Shown here in pieces: positions 32,185-43,850 of a stretch of 64,000 nt of DNA. The translations under genes and the position numbers were made by a program. The DNA is from Isoetes taiwanensis. Its lineage: Eukaryota > Streptophyta > Lycopodiopsida > Isoetales > Isoetaceae. The number at the start of each line of letters is the position of its first letter. Position 1 is the stretch's first letter. Below the pieces are notes generated by a model, which was given only the letters and a program-made list of their open reading frames with translations, searched no databases and was not told the DNA's origin. The stretch covers positions 248,001 to 312,000 of the forward strand of contig JAJEKV010000269.1 in assembly GCA_021234155.1 (NCBI GenBank). The letters run 5' to 3'.

Positions 32185-33196
32185 TTTAGAATCGTTTGCA
32201 GCACAACCAGTTTCATAGCTATCCGCCAGGTATTATTGAAGAGATTAGCTCATTTGGACTCCACAAAAGTCATGACAAGTTTTTAAAGTTTTAGTGTATA
32301 TTTGGTGTAAAAAGCCTGCATCTTTGATCTTCGCAGGTGTTACAATTATTACTTTAGATTGGCCTTTATTGTGTTTTTACATTCTGTTTTGTCCTAAGGC
32401 ATGGAATGTAGCAATCCAGATCTCCTTGGCCAAAGCTATTTGCATTATACTAGAGGCTTGAGCGCCCAATTCAATGGGGTATGTACGCATGAAATTATGA
32501 CATGCTAGTATGATCTTATGCCAATGTGAATAACTTATTACAATGTTTGTTTCTACTAAAAGAAGCAACATACTAAGTACGAGAAGCCTCAGTTTTTTCC
32601 TTTCCCTAGAGTTTTCTTGGTCCTGCTGCATGTGTATATGATTGATTTTTGCCAATTTTGGTCCATTCTCATACAGGTTTGTTCTATTTCAAAATCTAGC
32701 ATGCAGCATAGTATGATGGAAGCAAGCTGTTAAAGAGTCAGATATATTACTAGCATATAATTATTTCTCACTGAAGTTGTGTTATTGTGCATGTATTTTA
32801 CATAGAGATGCTGGTAACATATCTCTTGCGATTGAGGCCTATGATTGGTGCATGCAAATTGAGGCCTATTATTGGTGCATGCAAATTGATCTAGAGTCTG
32901 AGATCTTGGAATGACAAACAAGGTAAGGTTGCAAATGCATCAAAAGTCATGAGCTCTGCATGCTTTTGCATGCTTCCTTTACTGTTTTGTGCATTAGATT
33001 ATATTGTTTCTTATAGTATAAAGCTGGAACTCCTTACATATGTATAACTGCAGAAGTAGTGGAAAAGGTATTTGTTTTAAATTTACATGTACTTATCATG
33101 AGAAAATGGAGGTGTAGACCTAAACTTAGCCAGATCAGATAGATGTTTGAAATTTATAGCTGTTTCTAAGATGCATGTGACTGCTAATTTTTAATA
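32185..33196. other. Non-coding
   Basis: No gene supported. A 25-bp direct duplication (GAGGCCTATTATTGGTGCATG type) lies at 32834-32886. Confidence 0.4.
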
Positions 33197-33570
33197 AGAA
33201 TGGCATCTTTGCCAAGCAGAGCTATGATCTCATGGGGTACATTAATTGCCGGATTTTCTTAGCATGGAGAATGGTCCTACATTAGGATCCTTCGAAGAAA
33301 TGGAACAACCCAGCTGGCTTAGACCAACTAGCAAGTCCAAATTTAGTTTCATGGGCTATAATGATTGTTGGGTTTATTGAACATCATAAATACATCCTTG
33401 CCATAGAGTTCTTTGTTAAGATGCAAGAAGAAAAAAGAAAGCCAACTGTTACTGTAATTCATGCCGGATAATTCATGATGGAATTATTGGATGCAGACCT
33501 TTGACTATTCTCGATAATATACTTCTTCATATGTATGCAAAATATAGGAGTTTACAGGAAGCCCATCTTA
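33197..33570 (+). pseudogene. Pentatricopeptide repeat (PPR) protein fragment
   Basis: Despite stops and frame changes, PPR units are legible. MISWGTLIAGFS starts at about 33221. SPNLVSWAIMIVGFIEHHKY then AIEFFVKMQEEKRKP lies at about 33330-33450. IHDGIIGCRP and ILLHMYAKYRSLQEAH follow to 33570. The spacing (VSW.xMIxGf... alternating with LL.MYAKxxSLxEA) is that of PLS-type plant organelle RNA-editing or processing PPRs. Only about three repeats remain and no start or E/DYW tail is present. Confidence 0.7.
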
Positions 33571-36500
33571 CACAGTTCATTTAGCAGCTGAAGATTGGAA
33601 TTTTTTAAGTCAATTTCCTAAGATTTCAAGGGTTTTACCTGCCGAAAAAACTTTCAGATTTCCAAAAATCGGAGACTTATTTGGATATATGATTTTGTAT
33701 CAAAGGATTTAGGCTGAAATCACACTATAGCCTGAACTGAGAAAATAAAAATAAATGACCAACAAATTCGTGACATGTAGACTTTGGGCATGCTTCACCT
33801 ATCACATCTAGGGTGCCCAACGCCCAGTCAGCGTTTTGGCACGCTCGATTTTTTGGACGGGGGATTTTGCCTGTCCATACTTTTGGCGGACAAACACGTC
33901 AGATAAGGCCTGGAAGAACGTCACCTTCCGCGCCAGGAAAAACTCGGAAGAGCTTCAAGCCGTCTCAAATTTGGTGCCAGATCTCTCAAATTCGATGCCA
34001 GATCTCTCAAATCGCTGGATTTTTGTCAAAGAAAAACTTAGAAGAGCTTTAATCCAGTTCAAATCACTGGATTTTTGAGAAAGAAAAACCCAGGAGAGCT
34101 TCAATCCGGCTCAAATTTGGTGCCGAATCAAAGCGTTAAATTTTTATCTTATGATCCTGCGATATCTGGGAGGTTGGCAAAGAAAATATTACCAAGGGGA
34201 TTTTAGTCGTAGAAGTCAGAGAAAGTCCAAACTTGGAATAAACAAAGGGAAGTGCCTACATTAGGTGAATACACAGAGCATTTGTCTCATGCATTAATCC
34301 ACAGCAATTGCATTCATAGTTAGTACTTAGGCTGCCATAAAGTTGATGCTATATGTGCAGCCGTACCTGGCTGCCATAAAGTTGATGCTACATGTGCTGG
34401 TGTATCTCTTCAATGTCACATTTCTTGAACAATTTGAATTGTTATCTTTGTAAGAAACAAAGAAATGACATACTAAGGAGATAATAAAACACCAATGATG
34501 GCACCGTCCTGAATGTATGGGTGGACAATGATGGCACTGCTGTGAAATGTCACTCGCTGTCTTTCAATGAATGCAGGAAATGGGAACTATTACGCAAAAT
34601 ATTTTTCAAAGATGACATGTTATATATTTGACCAATTATCTAATCTCCCATTTTGTATTGCTTTTATTCTGGATCTGGTCCTACTAATTTAGATTTCATG
34701 AAATATGAGACATGTCCATTTCTTCCTGCCTTACATCCTATAAGTTTATCTACATCTGCTTGTTATTTGCGCATAATAAGTTGTAGACCAGAGAGAGAAA
34801 AGAACAACAAAGAATATATCTTTTTGACATTGTCATTGTTATTCTAAAGATTAATTGATGGGATATGCTCAGGAAAAGTAGGTAGGGAGTTGGTGTTTGC
34901 AATCCAACCAATGAGCACTCCACTTTGGTTAGATTATATTGAAAAAATGCACGTAGGTGCTTAAACTTTAGAGCTAACTAAATGGACTGTTGCCCACCCA
35001 AGTCACTTGAACCTTGAAACAATGCATGTATGTGCTTAAACTTTAGCACTAAGACCCAATCAATTAAGATAAAGTATATTTTTTAGGATCTAGACATGGC
35101 ATAGCCCGAGTCACTTGAAAAGTTTGTAAGATGATGTGCATTTCAATTGCAGGGTGAACAAGATGAAATATCTATAGAGTAGATAGACACCTTGAATTAT
35201 TATGGATGTACGAATACACTCACAGCCAATCATTCAAGCTACTATTTTTATCGCAACATACAATGATGGTGTTAGACAGAATAAAACCAAATTAGAGATT
35301 TATATATTGTAATGAGTGATCACAACCAACACAAACTTTAGGTGCAAAAGTTGTGAGTTTGAATTGCTTTCTTTAGGCTAAGTTGTATTAAATTTTTTGC
35401 GCGACTCAATCCAACCAAATGCCTCACATTAACTTATAAATGATCTCACTATCTTACTAGAGAGGAGAGTTGGAAGTCATTACATTTTCTTTTTCTATCA
35501 AACATCTCTTTTGATGGATTGGTCAACATGTACGAATATGACCAACCATAGCATATTACCAGGATGTGATTTCATATTTCTGCTACAGGAAAATCATCTT
35601 ACACATTTAGAACATTGGTCCTACTTACTAAATGAACAATGTACTGATGACAAGCAATGTTCTCCTTCATATTATGACAAGCAATGTTCTCCTTCATGTC
35701 ATCAAGGAAATGGGAATGGTTTGCGATGTTGTATTGCGAAATCTAGGAACAACAAAGACTCTGGTTTGTGCTACATACTTTATGGTGTTTCTATCTTAAT
35801 TCATCCAACAAATAGGACTATTCTAAGCATCAACTCAAACTTTTCCTAGCTAATAATAATAAAAATCTAGCACACCTCCACAATTTTGTTACATTCAAAA
35901 TTCTAATGCATCAAATACAAACAACAATGTACATTGAGAGCTTGATCATTAATGTCAAAAGGAAGGATAGAGTACGTTAGAGGCGTCTTCATATGCTATA
36001 CATCGTAGTTTCTTTAGAATTCTCTTCATATATTTCCCATCCGAGCATTGCTTATCTCCCTCTTCTTTGGAGATATGAAAGCCTGAATCTTCATTGCTGC
36101 TTATTTTCGATTGTTTTGATGCTATTTATTTGACGATCATAATTTCTGAGATTATATTTTTAACTTGGAGTTGCATACTGTTCAAAGCAAATGCTTCAGA
36201 CTCTAATTGAATGATTGATATATCCATCTTACAGTCAATTTGCATTGCAAAATAAAAGGCTGATTCTGGGCCTTCGGCTTCTAACCAGTCTAATCAATTG
36301 CATCTTCTTCAATCTAGATGAATTATAAGGTTCTTCTGACTAATTAGATAGCGCATTTTTTAAGAACCATGTCAGAAGATATTGTGTGGAAAAAGGGAAA
36401 TTCATTGTAGCAATCTCTATTTATGCAGGTAAATGCTTGCAGATTCTTGATGCTACAACTAAAACTTTAGATTCATTTGACACTGATGGGTACTCTAGAA

Positions 36501-36892
36501 GCTTCAATGAGCACATATAGGAGCATAGATTGTCGTGGTATGTATTCTTCCCTTGCCATTTCTGATATTCATGGCAGATGCATGGAAATCTGGTTAGGGC
36601 CTGATGAGAAATACATTCTTTCAAACAAAATGATTTCATGGAATGAAATATGCAGGTTGAACTCACTCTAGAATTGACTATGTGAATTTCAAATGTTTTG
36701 ACATGATGTAACATAAAACCATGTGCAGATCTGACAATCAAAGACAAAGTATTTTGTTGATGGTCAAATTATTGAAGGGCCTCAAACAGTCTCAATGGTT
36801 GGAAGTGCCCGGGGCTTCGAATAGTCTGTATGGTCAGAAGTGCCTTGGATGATTTTTATGCAGGGTAAGAAAGTCTAGCGCACACGTGTGCA
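33571..36892. other. Long non-coding stretch with tandem repeats at 33.94-34.12 and 34.33 kb
   Basis: At 33940-34120 a ~55-bp unit (GGATTTTTG, AAAGAAAAAC, AAGAGCTT, CAAATC) recurs about three times. At 34330-34400 GGCTGCCATAAAGTTGATGC occurs twice. A cysteine-containing frame of 112 codons (35511-35849) includes a duplicated CAAGCAATGTTCTCCTTCAT and no motif. A minus frame at 36421-36747 is unsupported. I see no gene. Confidence 0.4.
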
Positions 36893-37011
36893 ATATGTAG
36901 CATTATAACATGGGGTTTTTTTTGTGATTTTATACACTTTTTGGCATGGTTTTTATATGATTTCATGGGCGTATTCCACGAGGCATACTAATCAGTATAT
37001 CTAGAGTGCAC
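36893..37011 (+). repeat. 119-bp dispersed repeat, copy R4
   Basis: Starts ATATGTAGCATTATAACATG and ends ATCTAGAGTGCAC, same orientation as R1. More diverged than R1-R3 in its middle. Confidence 0.7.
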
Positions 37012-37721
37012 ACTGGATTCTCATATTTGAATGGCATTTTATCTATAGTTTTGCAATGGTTCAACTTTAGGGTTCGACTTTAGGGTTGTAATGAATTTAG
37101 GGTTCGACTTTAGGGTTACGATGGGTTTAGGTTTCGTTTGTTGAAGATGAAGAGTAAAGCAGTATCTAATTCTTCCTCGATCTAATTCCTCGATGGCTTG
37201 GGACATCGAGCTTCGTCATGCATACCGCCTACATCTGTAGGTGGTGTAGTTGGAGTGGATGGACGAGAGGAATCTCTGTCGGCAAAGCTAAAGTTAAACT
37301 CCTTCGCTTTCATTTTCTATCTTCCCACATTCGTCGGGCCCTACTTGTGATAACACAAGATGCACATCCGACCGGTCTCAAAGAAAATAATGTAGTTGTG
37401 TGCTAATATAGTGGTTCGAGAAGGAGTTAGCGATCCATTTTACACAAAATCCTTGACGACGCCTTTAGGGAAGGAGGAGCAGAAAAAGTCCGGCGAAGAT
37501 GCAGAGTTTCGGCTCCAAGCTTCACATTTCTCTATGGCGAGGCACATTACGGCGTGTTCAGACTTTTGCTTTTTGTTCTTGTTTTTTTTTTCTTGAAGGA
37601 GCCAGAGCTCGGAGCTCGTGCCCTACCTCTACTCCACGTACTCGCTCCAAGTACGCCCTTACCCTTTTTACTTGTTTTAGTTCTTGCCTCATTTCTCAAA
37701 AATCTATTTGCATGTTAAAAG
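37012..37721. other. Non-coding leader-like sequence
   Basis: Contains repeated TTTAGGGTT and TTAGGGTTCGAC words at 37065-37125 (telo-box-like). The frame 37499-37721 has a T-rich, low-information sequence. Could be upstream sequence of the next candidate exon. Confidence 0.35.
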
Positions 37722-38077
37722 GTTATGCAAGTTCCGATGATGGCTCACAAACGGATGAAGGATCTGGGAGGTTCAAGATTTATGATGAGTGCACAAGTTT
37801 GTCGCAACTTGAATTGGAAATTGAACAATGCAAGAAGGCAGAAGCATCATTAGAAACTTTGATACAGCAGCATCATGACATTGCACAAAGGCTTTCAAAA
37901 GTTGGATTGTCCTTACACGAGTTTCGATGCATGATTCGAGATTAAAGGAGCCGAAGACGAGGCAATAAATGAAGAGCAGAGTAATGAGGTTGATTGGTCA
38001 TCTAAGATAAATGAACGGTTGGCTATATCAAGATTGGTTGCAAGCTCTATAGCTAAGGGGGCTGTCAAGGCTATTGG
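37722..38077 (+). other. Candidate exon of an acidic coiled-coil protein, frameshifted
   Basis: After an acceptor-like GTTAAAAG an open frame reads YASSDDGSQTDEGSGRFKIY and then a heptad-like helix (LSQLELEIEQCKKAEASLE, TLIQQHHDIAQRL). Near 37940 the frame must shift to continue as AINEEQSNEVDWSSKINERL and AISRLVASSIAKGAVKAIG. It stops at a strong donor, GGTAAGG (after 38077). I do not recognise the family. Either a small intron or sequence change explains the shift, or it is a pseudogene. Confidence 0.35.
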
Positions 38078-38864
38078 TAAGGATTGTACCCTTTATGCAA
38101 GTTTTTATTGATTGGTAATTTAGTTTCTGAAAGGCAATCTGCAATAAATTTCGTATATTATTTGAATAAGTTATTAATGAGATGGGTGATGCCTGAGAGT
38201 TGCATTAAAACACTGTTTATGGTATGTTTGGAAACAGATTAAGATAATCACGGAAGATTGTCATGTTTATTGAGGTGGTTTTATAAGATCTATTCTTTTA
38301 CGCTTGTTCACATAGATCTCTTTCTCATTTGCAAAGATTTCTCGTGACACATCGACGCATTGAGGCAAAACAAGTTGCATTGGATGATTGGTTGTACCTC
38401 TAGCTGCGGTTTGTATTGGTGTATCTTTCTTTGCCGGTGTCAAAATATTTTCCTTGGGAAGCTTGGCAAACAATCGATGATTACGCATCAAGTGCGTGAG
38501 AACTGGAGATGCATAAGAGACAATGGATTGCATAATTTTTGCCCTTGCTTAAAAGATTCATTTTTGCCTGTTGCAACTTAGATAACACTATGGCTCTGAA
38601 GAAGGTTTACGGGGTGATAATGTCTTCCTGTGTTTATTTGAGAATGTAAATTGCACGGTCAAACCATTTGGTAATAACATGATTATATGTTATTTGGTAA
38701 TAACATGATCATATGTTATATGATTATTTGATTATATGTTATATGTTACATACTTAGTTCCAATTTTGTTGTGCTTCATATTTACATTTCAGAATAGGAA
38801 GCCTTCTCATTTCCAAGTGGCTCTTCTATTAAATTGGGACTAAAAGCACAAGCCCCAAGTAATG
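38078..38864. other. Non-coding
   Basis: AT-rich, with a (TTATATGATTA)-like imperfect repeat at 38670-38755. No gene supported. Confidence 0.4.
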
Positions 38865-39105
38865 GCGTAGGGCAGCGAGAGCCCTTATAATTATGGTTTG
38901 TACGTACAATATCAACACCATATAGTATATTGTCTTAAATCTTATAGTATTTTGCAAATCTTGTTATACAGTATAACAAATTTTGTACATCCATACCCCA
39001 CAAACGAGGAACTTTGTGTACGGTTTAGATTAAGGAATAAGGGGTGAATATGCCTATCCAACAGCTCTCGTTGCTCTCGTTGCTCTCGTTGCTCTCGTTG
39101 CCTTT
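38865..39105. mobile_element. Foldback-like element, copy 5 (centre only)
   Basis: Contains only the inner part (GTAGGGCAGCGAGAGCCC ... CATACCCCACAAACGAGGA). The arms are gone. The right inner word GCTCTCGTT is expanded to about four tandem copies at 39064-39101. Confidence 0.75.
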
Positions 39106-41082
39106 GGTATTTACAAAATAAAAGCATGTTATCATGGACTACAATCATTCCAGTGAATGCTTAACAAGGTGCTGGGCTAAAGCTTCTAGGTTGGTGCACT
39201 TATCTAATTTAGTGTTGCAAATGTCATGGAGTTTTCTAAGTCGATATATATGATTGGAAAATATGCACTTAAATTAAGCTCAATAAAGAAGGTTAGCATT
39301 TTGAAGTTGTCGTGTTCAGGTTGTAAATATAATTTGAATTATACTACTGGAAGGTTTCAAGTTTTAATTCATTTAGGTTCTAAGTTTTACATCATTTAAG
39401 TTATGCTATTAGAAGGTTCAAATTGTGCATAACTAAGTTCTTTGGTTCAGCTCTGGCACATCATTGATTTGATGCCATCTTTTTCTGATTACTTCCTCCA
39501 AGTTATGCTCTTTCCATTTTCAGAGCATGGCGCAGTCTAGGTGCCATATAAACAAGATCTATTGCTACATTAGCTACATTTGCTAAACAAAGCTTTATAT
39601 TGTAGTTGTTCCTTATACAGACAGCCATCTACCCATTATGTTGACTTTCATCATTGCATGAGGCACATCTGAAATGACACTTTGAGGACCACTGAAAAAA
39701 AGTGTCGGACTTCGCTGTTCATATTTTGCATGATAATTTCTTGGGTATTCTATATTGTATTTATGCGGCTAAAGAATTCTATTTGTTAATAATAAATACG
39801 GCTAAAGAATTCTATTTGTTAGAATGTAAAGTATCTACTGGTCTCTTATCTTATCTTATCTTATCTTTAAAATGTGTTGAGCGTGTTTCAGACTTTTGAG
39901 TTCACACTAATAGGTCAGTAAATCAAAAGTATAGGATGCAATTAGACTACATATAAATTCCTAATAGGTCCAGAGTTCATTATTGATGGTGTATTAATTT
40001 GAAGTTTGACTGTTACAATAGATTCTGGTCAATGTTCCATGGTTTTTGCACTTTTGTAGCCAAAATTATTCAGTTGTAACATTTGACCCTAATGCTTATT
40101 CAGTCGTAACATTTGACCATATTGCTTAGTTCGGTGAACACTAAAATCTTGTGGATATTTTGATCAATGTGCCATGGTTGTTGCCAATTTTGTAGCAAAA
40201 TTATGATTTTGGGGGGCTTTCTGGAAGAACAATTCCCTAACGGTGTCGTATATCTTTGCATCAGAATATAATATTTATGCAAAACTAGCAAATGATGGTC
40301 GTGATGGTAGGTCGAATAGGCCAATCTTGATATTGGACAACCATTTATAATGACAGTTGTGTGTAGCTTTATAGACCATAAACATGGAAAATAAGTTTAT
40401 TAATCCAAATACTCTTTTGAATCAGCTTTTAGGATGTGCAAGAGAGCTGTTTTATTTGACACAGTACTCAAGCCAATATAAAGCTCGCAAAAAGCCCGCG
40501 GGATATTTAAAAGCAGGTATATTCCACCATCCAACGATTTATAAACGGTTTACATATCAGATATGCAAGTTTAGAGCGAGAAAGAAACAAGAGCCGACCA
40601 ATCGAGAGCCAACTGCAGAATGATCATCGAGGGAAAAACATCCGATTAGTGCTGCCTCAGAGTACACCGCCATGTCGAGAAAAAATGAAAACTAAATAAG
40701 TCTCATCAGAGGCTATTTGACAAAAACGAAAAAAGACGACAATAAGAAAAGAAGCTCCAAACCCCCCAAGTCCGGATGGGAGGGATGAGGGAAGCTAGGA
40801 GGAATAGAATAGAGTAGAGAAACTAGCTCAAGAGAATGTGGATGAAAGAAGAATTGAAAATAAAGAGCATATATAGGGAATACGATCCCAAAATAGCAAT
40901 TGTTCTAATGCAAATGCTTCGCAATCGAAGGAAATTATATAGGCACCGGATTTGGGCCTCGATTCCAGTGAACTTTGAGCCGAATACCCTAGCATGGTAT
41001 TCGGCCTGCATCTTCGGTTTCGTTTGCCGGCGGAAAAAACCGGCATAGGGGGTATTCGACCTGCCTATTCAGCCTGCCCAAA
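39106..41082. other. Non-coding
   Basis: No supported gene. (TCTTA)n occurs at 39845-39868 and AATACGGCTAAAGAATTCTA-type duplication at 39760-39815. Opposed frames at 40823-41048 on both strands cancel each other as candidates. Confidence 0.4.
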
Positions 41083-41200
41083 CTGTGAGCCGAATACGTC
41101 CCTGCCGAAATTCCTAAGCCGAATACTCTCTGGCGAAACTTCAAGTCGAATACTGCTGCAGGCGAAACTCCAAGCCGAATACCTGCATGCAAGTTCAAAA
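41083..41200. repeat. ~29-bp minisatellite, about four units
   Basis: Units of the type AGCCGAATAC, 4-6 variable bases, CTGCCGAAACTTCA. The same AGCCGAATACC or GTATTCGGC word occurs in both orientations just outside (40978-41075 and 41220-41235). Confidence 0.75.
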
Positions 41201-41235
41201 TGATTCCGGCAAGGAAGGGAGTATTCGGCTTACCA

Positions 41236-41950
41236 AATGCAGATCGATCCGACGGATCGCGATTCTCGAGCCAGACGAGCATGCAAGAGTTGCATGCGTT
41301 GCCTGCATGCATTGCATGCATTTCGGGCCTCTCATCCGGTTAGGGGATCGCTATTTCTTCCTGCATTCGCCTTCAGCTTCTCATCGGCGCTTTCTCTTCG
41401 CCCAGCAGTGTTTCAGGTTATGTTCTATGCTCTCATGCAGAGGAGGGGCTTCCTCTTGCATGGGTTGACCTTTTCGTGGCATTTCCTATCATTCTTGTTT
41501 CTCTTCTTGACGACCTTTCTGGCGTATCCCTTCTGGCGTTTCTTATCGTTCGGTTCTCTTCTACCTTGGCTGCGTTGACCTTTCTGGCGCATCCCTTCTG
41601 GCGTTTCCTATCTTTCTCGTATCTCTTCCTATCCTTCTCGTCTCGCTTCTACCTCGGCATTCCTCCACTATGGGGCAATTCTTGAGCCTTCATCTCGGAT
41701 CGGTGGGAAGTTCTCTTCTTTCAGGCGTTGTTGTGTCATGCGAGTCGCGGCTTCGAGAATGCGGATCGATCCGACGGATCGCGATTCTCGAGCAGACGAG
41801 CATGCAAAGTTACATCGTTACTGCATGCATTGCATGCATTCGGGCCTCTCATCCGGTTAGGGGATCGCTATTTCTTCTGCATTAGCCTTGACTTCTCATC
41901 GGCGCTTTCTCTTAGCCAGTGATGTTTGAGGTTATGTTCTATGCTCTCCC
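41236..41950. repeat. Two ~190-bp direct repeats, 520 bp apart
   Basis: 41236-41430 and 41758-41950 share GGATCGATCCGACGGATCGC, ATTCTCGAG, GCATGCATTGCATGCATT, GGGATCGCTATTTCTTC and TTATGTTCTATGCTCT. The second is shorter by small deletions. Overlapping Phe/Leu/Ser-rich frames across them are not supported as genes. A third partial relative starts near 42395 (GTGTCATGCGAGTCGCAGCT, also at 41727). Confidence 0.75.
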
Positions 41951-42148
41951 TCCCTCCCTCCCTTAAGTATTTTGTTTATATATGTTGTTAAGCGTGGCAC
42001 GGCGCTTTAATCAACCCTCGCTTTTTGAGGTTTTGTTCTTCTCTATTGTGTTTTGTGGTCTTATGCGGTGTGGGGTTGTAACGGCGTTGGTTTCTTTTTG
42101 GGCGTGGGTTTTTGGGAAGTTTAGCGGCCGGGCGTTGTCTAAGCCCAC

Positions 42149-42225
42149 GCCTAGGGCTTATCGCTAGGGTTTTTCCTCGAAAACCCGAAGGGCGGGTTTT
42201 TTAATCCGGGCGATAAGCCCTAGGC
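42149..42225. repeat. Large hairpin: perfect 16-bp stem around a 45-nt core
   Basis: GCCTAGGGCTTATCGC (42149-42164) pairs perfectly with GCGATAAGCCCTAGGC (42210-42225). The core (CCTCGAAAACCC, GGGCGGGTTTTTTAATCC) can form its own inner hairpin AAAACCC/GGGTTTT. The same core, with different but self-complementary outer arms, is in the 3' ends of LINE-C (47221-47285) and LINE-E (62956-63020). No LINE is next to this copy. Confidence 0.85.
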
Positions 42226-43149
42226 AGGTACACTAGCCAAACATCTATGATATATTTTTGTATTTTGGGGTCCAGGTGTTATGACTGGATATTCCCTGTA
42301 TTTTTTGTTTTTTGGGTAGCTTGCGATATGCAGCTACCCACTCTCTACCATTGTAATTACACTGCTGGGATGAATAGAAAAGCCCCATCCATCTTGTTGT
42401 GTCATGCGAGTCGCAGCTCGAGAATCCACCTCTGAATTCTGCAGGTCGAATACGCCAGTTGAGTGAATAACTCATCGCACGGCTCAGTTTCCCGCCGGCA
42501 ACAGTGGGCAAGCTCAACAGAGGTATTTTTTTTTCTCGATCTTCCATTCTGATTCTGATTTGCTTCCATTCTTCTCGAGCAATAGTCTTTAGGAATCTTT
42601 GTTTGCAGGAATGTAGGAGCAGCTTCTTTTTGAAGTCTTTATTTATCTCGGCAAGCTCAACAGAGGTATGGTTTTTTTGCTCAATCTTCCCTCATTTGCT
42701 TCGATTCTTCTTCGATTCTTCTAGTTGCCCCACATAGGAGCTTACTTTATTTGATTCTATTATATTTCCAGTAAATTGCCCCTTAATAGGAGGCAATCCA
42801 AAACTAGTACTACCATTTGGGCATTGGAGTGATCCACATGGTTATATCATCAACTAGCATATGAAGTAAAAACCATACCCTTATATCCTTGTTGCTCATG
42901 GCATTTATTAAACAATAAAAGTGCTGATAACTCTTGAAGTCAACAAAGTTTAAATTAAAACGCACTTATTTGCTCCAAATGCATTTTAAAAGGATCTTTA
43001 AAAGGATCTTTAAAAGATTCCCTAAAATTCCCTCAAAAGGTCCATTTTCGAGGTCTGTGCGTGACAAGTGTGACAATTTTGACATTTTAGGTACCTTTTT
43101 GAGGGAGTAATTGAACTTTAGATGCCATGAAAAAATGTTCGTTATGAGA
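42226..43149. other. Non-coding
   Basis: GCAAGCTCAACAGAGGTAT occurs twice (near 42508 and 42652), each followed by a T-run and TCGATCTTCC-like text, i.e. a ~145-bp tandem duplication. No gene supported. Confidence 0.4.
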
Positions 43150-43534
43150 AATTTCAAGCGATATAAATTTATACAACATGAGCTCAAGCGGTATAAATTT
43201 ATACCACGTGAGTTCAAGCGATACACAAGGAAAGAACTCGAGTGGTATAAATTTATACCGCTTGTGAGCTTAAGCGGTATAAATTTATACCATCACCCCA
43301 CATGAAAAGGACGGGAGTAGTATAAATTTATACTGGAATTGTTTTACAAAAGAAGCCACGGTATAAACTTAAACTACAAGTTCTCTTTAAGTACGTTTTG
43401 TTATAAATCCAATACAGTATAACACAAGGAAATTGGATCTTTATTGATGGTTATAACATGAGAGGGCGCAGATATAACATGACAATCGCCTGGCTAAAAC
43501 ATGGCAGATGCTTTTCACGGTATAAATTTATACC
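43150..43534. repeat. Array of GGTATAAATTTATACC palindromes
   Basis: The 16-bp perfect palindrome is at 43190, 43244, 43276 and 43519, with slightly altered copies at 43160 and 43319. The first four occupied units form a ~30-bp tandem array led by AGCTCAAGC or GTTCAAGC (43150-43300). Each unit is a potential cruciform. Confidence 0.85.
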
Positions 43535-43706
43535 GAGGCTAGGAAAATTCTGTGAGGGGAAAATTTTAGGGTTTTGATATCTAACGATGCCAGAATTTAT
43601 TGGTGATGCACAGAGTTTCTTGATGATGCATAAGAGCCGGTTCACATGCAACAATGGTGGGAGAGGGGCCCTGTTATACCCTTTGTAAATTCGTGATGGT
43701 CTGTGA

Positions 43707-43850
43707 TGGTGGGCGTAAAATGGCATGGCATTTTACATGATTTTGAAGGTGGCGATGCTGCATGTGGATCCAGCCTGATGGTGGGCATAAAATGGCATGG
43801 CATTTTACATGATGGTGAAGGTGGCGATGGTGCATGTGAATCCAGCATAA
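43707..43850. repeat. 72-bp tandem duplication
   Basis: Two adjacent units (43707-43778, 43779-43850) each contain AAAATGGCATGGCATTTTAC, itself an inverted repeat, and differ at only a few positions. Confidence 0.8.

Noticed and set aside
35511-35849. Cysteine-containing 112-codon frame
   Set aside because: Contains an internal DNA duplication and no signal peptide or known cysteine pattern; not supportable as a secreted peptide.
40994-41922. Six overlapping frames of 64-113 codons
   Set aside because: Repeat-rich DNA, Phe/Leu/Ser-biased, overlapping in different frames; no motif.
42149-42225. Bacterial Rho-independent terminator or contamination
   Set aside because: The core recurs within LINE 3' UTRs of the same window, so it belongs to this genome.
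43150-43310. CRISPR-like array
   Set aside because: Eukaryotic context, palindromic units with near-identical spacers, no cas genes.
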